From assembly GCA_035276085.1 (NCBI GenBank), contig DATELY010000012.1, forward strand, positions 1 through 36,027: 36,027 nucleotides of DNA. The letters run 5' to 3'. This stretch comes from DATELY01 sp035276085. Its GTDB lineage: Bacteria; Pseudomonadota; Gammaproteobacteria; Steroidobacterales; Steroidobacteraceae. A program made the translations under genes and the position numbers. Each line of letters begins with the position of its first letter. The stretch's first letter is position 1. Below are positions 31,822 through 36,027 of the stretch, in pieces. The notes beneath the pieces were generated by a model. It did no database searches and was not told the origin of the DNA. It saw only the letters and a program-made list of their open reading frames with translations.

Positions 31822-33000
31822 ATGATGGCGATTCTGACGTTGAACTGCGGCAGCTCATCCATCAAGGCCACGCTGATCGATGCGGCACACGAGCGACGCC
31901 TGATCGACGTGCGCATCACCAACATCGGCTCCGAAGAGGTCACGCTCGAGATCGAGGGAAAGTCCCAACGATTGGAAGCCCTGGATCATGCTCGAGCGGT
32001 GCGCCTCACACTCGAAGCCATCAGCGCGCGCGCGACATCGAAGCCGACGGCCGTAGCGCATCGCGTGGTTCACGGCGGCAACGACTTCACGCAACCTGTC
32101 CTGATCGACGACGACGTGGTCAAGCAACTCGATGCGCTCGATGCCCTGGCCCCGCTGCACAACCCGGTGTCAGTCGCCGGCATTCGTGCCGCGCGCAGTG
32201 CGCTGCCCGCGATACCGCACGTCGCCGTGTTCGACACCGCCTTGCACGCAAACCTGCCCCCAGCGGCGCAACGGTACGCATTGCCCGTCGAGCTCACGCA
32301 GCGATTCGGCATTCGCCGCTTCGGCTTTCATGGCACCAGTCACGCCCGCGTCGCAGAGAGTGTTGCGAAGTACTTGCGCAAGCCATTGGAAGCACTGCGC
32401 ATCATCTCCTGTCACCTGGGCAATGGCGCGAGCGTGACGGCGATCGCACACGGACGCAGCGTGGAAACGAGCATGGGGATGACGCCGCTCGAAGGACTCA
32501 TCATGGGCACGCGCGCTGGGGATATCGACGCGGGCATTCTCTTGTACCTGCTTCGCAGCGGGCACTGCGACGTCGAGTCGCTCGACGAGCTGCTCAATAC
32601 GCAGTCCGGACTCAAAGGACTCACGGGTACGAACGACATGCGCGAGATCGAGGCGCGCGCCGACCGGGGCGATGAGCCCTGCCGCTTCGCGATCGACGCG
32701 TATGCGCATCGCGTACTCAAATATGTCGGCGCCTATGCAGCAGTGATGAGCGGTGTGGATGCCATCGCCTTCACCGCGGGCATCGGCGAGAACAGCGCGA
32801 CGATCCGCGCCCGCGTTGCCGATCGGCTGGGTTTTCTCGGCGTCGATTTCGACGTGGATGCCAATCGCCGCGCGCGCGTCGATGTGCAGCGGCCGGTGGC
32901 GCGGATCTCATCGGCCCAATCGCGTGTCGAGCTGCTCGTCGTGCGCACGGATGAAGAGATGGCGCTGGCGCGGGCTGCCGAAGACCTGCTGGCAGGGTAA
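31822..33000 (+). CDS. ackA: Acetate kinase
   Basis: Converts acetyl phosphate and ADP to acetate and ATP (reversible), a cytoplasmic enzyme of the ASKHA fold. The 392-residue protein has the expected motifs: LTLNCGSSSIKATL near the start, AHRVVHGGNDF with the substrate-binding arginine, FGFHGTSHARVAESV with the catalytic histidine, HLGNGASVTAIAHG, then GMTPLEGLIMGTRAGDID and FTAGIGENSATIRARV. Two adjacent ATGs (31822 and 31825) are possible starts. It follows the LysR gene by 5 bp and converges on the phosphoketolase gene with 46 bp between stops. No phosphotransacetylase gene is adjacent, so phosphoketolase is the likely local source of acetyl phosphate. Confidence 0.96.
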   Translation: MMAILTLNCGSSSIKATLIDAAHERRLIDVRITNIGSEEVTLEIEGKSQRLEALDHARAVRLTLEAISARATSKPTAVAHRVVHGGNDFTQPVLIDDDVVKQLDALDALAPLHNPVSVAGIRAARSALPAIPHVAVFDTALHANLPPAAQRYALPVELTQRFGIRRFGFHGTSHARVAESVAKYLRKPLEALRIISCHLGNGASVTAIAHGRSVETSMGMTPLEGLIMGTRAGDIDAGILLYLLRSGHCDVESLDELLNTQSGLKGLTGTNDMREIEARADRGDEPCRFAIDAYAHRVLKYVGAYAAVMSGVDAIAFTAGIGENSATIRARVADRLGFLGVDFDVDANRRARVDVQRPVARISSAQSRVELLVVRTDEEMALARAAEDLLAG

Positions 33001-33046
33001 GCGAAGGGGAATCCTGTTCAGTTCGTGCTGAGCCTTGCGACTGAGA

Positions 33047-35437
33047 TCACTTCCCGCTGCTCCACTGCCACTTCTTGATCTCCGGCAGGTCATCGCCGTG
33101 CCGGCGGATGTACTCGCGGTGCTCCACGAGCTTGTCGCGGAGGCGTTGGCGGACATGAGCCATGGGCGCACTCAAGCCCGGCACATGATCGAGCACGGCT
33201 TCGACCAGATGGAAGCGATCGAGGTCGTTCAGCACGGTCATGTCGAATGGCGTCGTGGTCGTGCCCTCTTCCTTGTAGCCGCGAACATGCAAGCTGTCGT
33301 GGTTCGTGCGCCGGTAGGTGAGCCGATGGATCTGCCACGGGTAGCCATGGAACGCGAAGACGATCGGCTTGTCCGTCGTGAAGATCGCATCGAACTCCTT
33401 GTCGCTCAAACCATGCGGATGCTCGCTCGGCGGTTGCAACGTCATCAGGTCGACGACGTTGACGACACGCACTTTCAATTGCGGCAGCCATGCGCGCATC
33501 AAGGTGACCGCGGCCAGCGTTTCCAGTGTCGGCACGTCGCCGGCGCAGGCCATCACGACGTCGGGTTGCCCATCCTGATCCGAGCTCGCCCACGTCCAGA
33601 TGCCAATGCCCTCGCTGCAATGCTTGATCGCATCTTCCATCGACAGCCACTGCGGCGAGGGCTGCTTGCCGGCGATCACGACGTTCACCAGATGCCGGCT
33701 GCGCAGACATTGATCCGTCACGTACAGCAGCGAGTTCGCATCGGGCGGCAGGTACACGCGAATGATCTCTGCCTTCTTGTTGACGACGTGGTCGATGAAG
33801 CCCGGATCCTGATGACTGAAGCCGTTGTGGTCCTGACGCCAGACATGCGAGGTCAGCAGATAGTTGAGCGACGCCAGCGGCCGGCGCCAGGGGATGCTCC
33901 GCGTCGTCTTCAGCCACTTCGCATGTTGATTGAACATCGAGTCCACGATGTGGATGAACGCTTCGTAACAACTGAAGAAGCCATGCCGACCCGTGAGCAG
34001 ATAGCCTTCGTACCAGCCTTGGCATTGATGCTCGCTCAGCATTTCCATGACGCGGCCTTCGGGGTCGACTTGAAAGTCACCGTCGAGGACCTCCGCGGTT
34101 GAAGTTCGCGGCGTCACTTTCAGGATCTCATCCCAGCGGTTCGAGGTCGTCTCATCGGGACTGAAGACACGGAAGTTCGCACTCGCAAGGTTCAGCTGCA
34201 TCACCTTCGCGAGATATTTTCCCTGCACCCGCGTGGCCTCTGCCGTCGCCCCACCGGGCTGCGGCACATTCACGGCAAAGTCGCGATAGTCCGGCAGTCG
34301 CAGATCGCGCAGCAGCGCACCGCCATTCGTATGCGGGTTGTCGCCCATGCGGCGCCGCCCCTTGGGAGCCAACTCGCGCAACTCGGACTTCAGCTTGCCT
34401 GAAGCATCGAACAGCTCCTCGGGCTGGTAGCTGCGCATCCACTGCTCCAGCTGCTTCAAGTGCTCCGGCTTGCTGGCAAGCTCCGACAATGGCACCTGAT
34501 GGGAGCGCCAGGTGCCTTCGACTTGTTTGCCATCCACGACGTGCGGGCCCGTCCAGCCCTTCGGCGTGACCAGTACGATCATCGGCCAGGGCACGCGACC
34601 CCGGAATCCTTGCGTGCGTGCCGCATGTTGGATCTCGCGGATGCGCGCGATCACCTCATCGAGCGTATGCGCCATCTGCAGATGCGCAGCGTCCGGATCC
34701 GGACCTTCAACGTAGTGTGGCTCGTACCCGTAGCCACGCATGAGCTGCGTGAGTTCAGCTCGCGGCATGCGTGCGAGGACAGTCGGACCTGCGATCTTGT
34801 AGCCGTTCAGATGCAGGATCGGCAGCACAGCACCATCGCGCTTCGGATTCAGAAATTTGTTGGAATGCCAGCTCGTCGCGAGCGGCCCTGTCTCCGCTTC
34901 GCCATCGCCGATGACACACGCGACGATGAGATCCGGATTGTCGAACGCCGCGCCGTACGCATGCGACAGCGCATAGCCCAGCTCGCCACCTTCGTGAATC
35001 GAGCCGGGCGTTTCCGGCGCGACGTGACTCGGAATGCCGCCCGGAAAGGAGAACTGCTTGAACAGTTGCGCCATGCCTTCGACATCTTCCGAGACGTCGG
35101 GGTAGTACTCGCTGTACGTACCTTCCAGATACGTGTTCGCGACGATCGCAGGCCCGCCGTGCCCCGGACCTGCGACATAGATCATGTCGAGGTCGTACTT
35201 GCCGATGATGCGATTCAAGTGCACGTAGATGAAGTTCAACCCCGGCGTGGTGCCCCAATGCCCCAGCAAACGTGGCTTCACGTGCTCGAGCTTGAGGGGC
35301 TCGCGCAACAGCGGATTCGCAAGCAGATAGATCTGCCCGACGGACAGATAATTCGAAGCACGCCAATAGGCGTTGAGGCGCGCCAGGTACTCCGGAGCCA
35401 ATGTCGGATCTTCACGGGCAGCGGGATCGGCAACCAT
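33047..35437 (-). CDS. xfp: Xylulose-5-phosphate/fructose-6-phosphate phosphoketolase
   Basis: Thiamine-diphosphate enzyme that splits xylulose 5-phosphate or fructose 6-phosphate with inorganic phosphate, giving acetyl phosphate plus glyceraldehyde 3-phosphate or erythrose 4-phosphate. The 796-residue length is normal. Signatures seen are NYLSVGQIYLLANPLL, GHWGTTPGLNFIYVHLNR, AGPGHGGPAIVANTYLEGTY and the ThDP-magnesium block GDGEAETGPLATSWHSNKFL. Later come SHVWRQDHNGFSHQDPGFID and FAFHGYPWQIHRLTYRR. ATG at 35437 has GAGGA eight bases upstream; a longer frame upstream is not family-like. It is convergent with ackA and is preceded upstream by the interrupted repeat element. Confidence 0.96.
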   Translation of the reverse strand: MVADPAAREDPTLAPEYLARLNAYWRASNYLSVGQIYLLANPLLREPLKLEHVKPRLLGHWGTTPGLNFIYVHLNRIIGKYDLDMIYVAGPGHGGPAIVANTYLEGTYSEYYPDVSEDVEGMAQLFKQFSFPGGIPSHVAPETPGSIHEGGELGYALSHAYGAAFDNPDLIVACVIGDGEAETGPLATSWHSNKFLNPKRDGAVLPILHLNGYKIAGPTVLARMPRAELTQLMRGYGYEPHYVEGPDPDAAHLQMAHTLDEVIARIREIQHAARTQGFRGRVPWPMIVLVTPKGWTGPHVVDGKQVEGTWRSHQVPLSELASKPEHLKQLEQWMRSYQPEELFDASGKLKSELRELAPKGRRRMGDNPHTNGGALLRDLRLPDYRDFAVNVPQPGGATAEATRVQGKYLAKVMQLNLASANFRVFSPDETTSNRWDEILKVTPRTSTAEVLDGDFQVDPEGRVMEMLSEHQCQGWYEGYLLTGRHGFFSCYEAFIHIVDSMFNQHAKWLKTTRSIPWRRPLASLNYLLTSHVWRQDHNGFSHQDPGFIDHVVNKKAEIIRVYLPPDANSLLYVTDQCLRSRHLVNVVIAGKQPSPQWLSMEDAIKHCSEGIGIWTWASSDQDGQPDVVMACAGDVPTLETLAAVTLMRAWLPQLKVRVVNVVDLMTLQPPSEHPHGLSDKEFDAIFTTDKPIVFAFHGYPWQIHRLTYRRTNHDSLHVRGYKEEGTTTTPFDMTVLNDLDRFHLVEAVLDHVPGLSAPMAHVRQRLRDKLVEHREYIRRHGDDLPEIKKWQWSSGK

Positions 35438-35564
35438 GTCGAACGTCCTCGTGGCGAAACATCGAGTATGCCGAAGGGAAAGCTGCTCGCAAGCATGGGG
35501 TTCCCGCCACATGAACGACACCAGCAGAAGACCAAGCACTCGATGCGTGGATCGATTTCAAATT

Positions 35565-35733
35565 GCGTCCCTTCCCTTGCGACAGCGGGGGCCGCTCCTG
35601 CGCATCCATGCGCTCGCGCCATTCGTGCGTCCTGCACATCAGAAGGACAGGATGGGGGCGGTTCATCGAGCGCATCGCAGTCTCAAGCGCCCCCACCCTA
35701 GCCCTCCCCCGCTATCGCAAGGGAGGGGACAGG
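35565..35733. repeat. GC-rich inverted-repeat element, copy 2, interrupted
   Basis: Related to the element at 2657-2775. The left half begins GCGTCCCTTCCCTTGCGACA-GCGGGGG (35565-35591). It is then interrupted by about 52 bp of unlike sequence (35592-35643) and resumes AGGACAGGATGGGGGCGG (35644-35661). The right half is GCGCCCCCACCCTAGCCC (35687-35704), overlapping a hairpin CCCTCCC-N12-GGGAGGG (35702-35727). It occupies most of the 368-bp gap between the divergent xfp and right-edge genes, whose remainder shows only their ribosome sites. Confidence 0.75.
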
Positions 35734-35805
35734 AACACGTTACGAGGGAACTATGACCGCCCGTCACGGCTTGCGCACACTGCATCCGAAAATTCAGGAG
35801 TCGCG

Positions 35806-36027
35806 ATGGCCTCCTCTTCTCTCGCGAACGCAAGGAAAGTCGCGCGCTTGTCCGCGGAGCTTTTGCGTTACCGCCGCGCAACGGCACCGGCCATCGCCGC
35901 CAAAGCGGTGCTGGCGCGCAGCGTGTGGGGCATCGACGTCACCCGCTTTCTGATGGTCGGGATGTACGAGCAGAGCATGAGCCGCTGGGGCGACAGCATG
36001 AGCTATCTCGTGGACCTCGAACCCGGC
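35806..36027 (+). CDS. Unrecognised protein, N-terminal 74 residues (runs off window)
   Basis: An open frame beginning at ATG 35806, with CAGGAG ideally placed five bases upstream (35795-35800), and continuing to the right edge. The visible part starts MASSSLANARKVARLSAELL, is Ala/Arg-rich and helical up to about residue 40, then has the more distinctive segment WGIDVTRFLMVGMYEQSMSR and ends SYLVDLEPG. There is no signal peptide or membrane helix. I do not recognise the family. The good ribosome site and the codon usage, similar to its neighbours, support a real gene. Confidence 0.7.
   Translation, partial: MASSSLANARKVARLSAELLRYRRATAPAIAAKAVLARSVWGIDVTRFLMVGMYEQSMSRWGDSMSYLVDLEPG

Noticed and set aside
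1..36027. CRISPR array, integrase, transposase, toxin-antitoxin or defence genes
   Set aside because: None of these was seen on either strand; repeats present are short palindromic elements, not spaced direct repeats.

Overview
The window is a high-GC chromosomal segment from a Proteobacterium. Protein style (MexF-like RND pump, TamA/TamB, YcaQ/AlkX, DUF2802, a STAS-CheA-MCP-CheW-CheR-CheD-CheB cluster, a tandem-TetR regulator) suggests a gammaproteobacterium near the Xanthomonadales/Steroidobacteraceae. That placement is inference from protein character, not a database match. Genes are tightly packed. I see no rRNA, tRNA, CRISPR array, transposase or phage gene.

Layout. 1-2589 (minus): the 5' part of leuS, interrupted in frame by a palindromic repeat, and a YcaQ/AlkX-type DNA glycosylase. 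2657-2775: a GC-rich inverted-repeat element. 2781-11263 (minus): a chemotaxis operon, read STAS protein, CheA, one transmembrane chemoreceptor, CheW, CheR, CheD, CheB, HDOD protein. It starts at a near-consensus sigma-28 (FliA) promoter at 11319-11345. 11495-13825: flagellar accessory genes, with a DUF2802 membrane protein on the minus strand and, divergently, a FliK-like hook-length protein overlapping a FlhB C-domain-only protein. A second FliA-type promoter lies at 12301-12327. 13834-15126 (minus): a regulator made of two TetR modules in tandem, then a roughly 540-bp gap with inverted repeats and no convincing gene. 15671-18485: crcB fluoride channel (minus), then a DUF3014 membrane protein and a phospholipase-D/cardiolipin-synthase-like enzyme (plus). 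18493-24114 (minus): a MexF-like RND pump, its lipoprotein adaptor and a LysR regulator. 24334-25200 (plus): an NmrA-type NAD(P)-binding protein. 25317-30854 (plus): tamA-tamB. 30926-35437: a LysR regulator nearly abutting acetate kinase (plus), convergent with a phosphoketolase (minus). 35565-35733: a second copy of the GC-rich inverted-repeat element, interrupted by about 50 bp. 35806-end: the start of an unrecognised gene.

How the parts work together. The che operon and the flagellar genes form one motility block, and the two FliA promoters indicate that part of it is late-class flagellar expression. The receptor ends in a CheR/CheB-tether-like pentapeptide, which fits an adaptation module (CheR, CheB, CheD) serving the receptor encoded beside it. 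No cheY or cheZ is present here. Phosphoketolase makes acetyl phosphate from sugar phosphates and acetate kinase converts it to acetate and ATP, so the convergent xfp/ackA pair forms a short carbon-overflow module.

Most of the window is recognisable. The parts that deserve a second look are the in-frame palindromic repeat in the LeuS editing domain, the two related intergenic elements, the tandem TetR with a candidate operator, the FliK/FhlB pair, and the period-5 N-terminus of the DUF2802 protein. I did not find convincing evidence of a wholly new multi-gene system.
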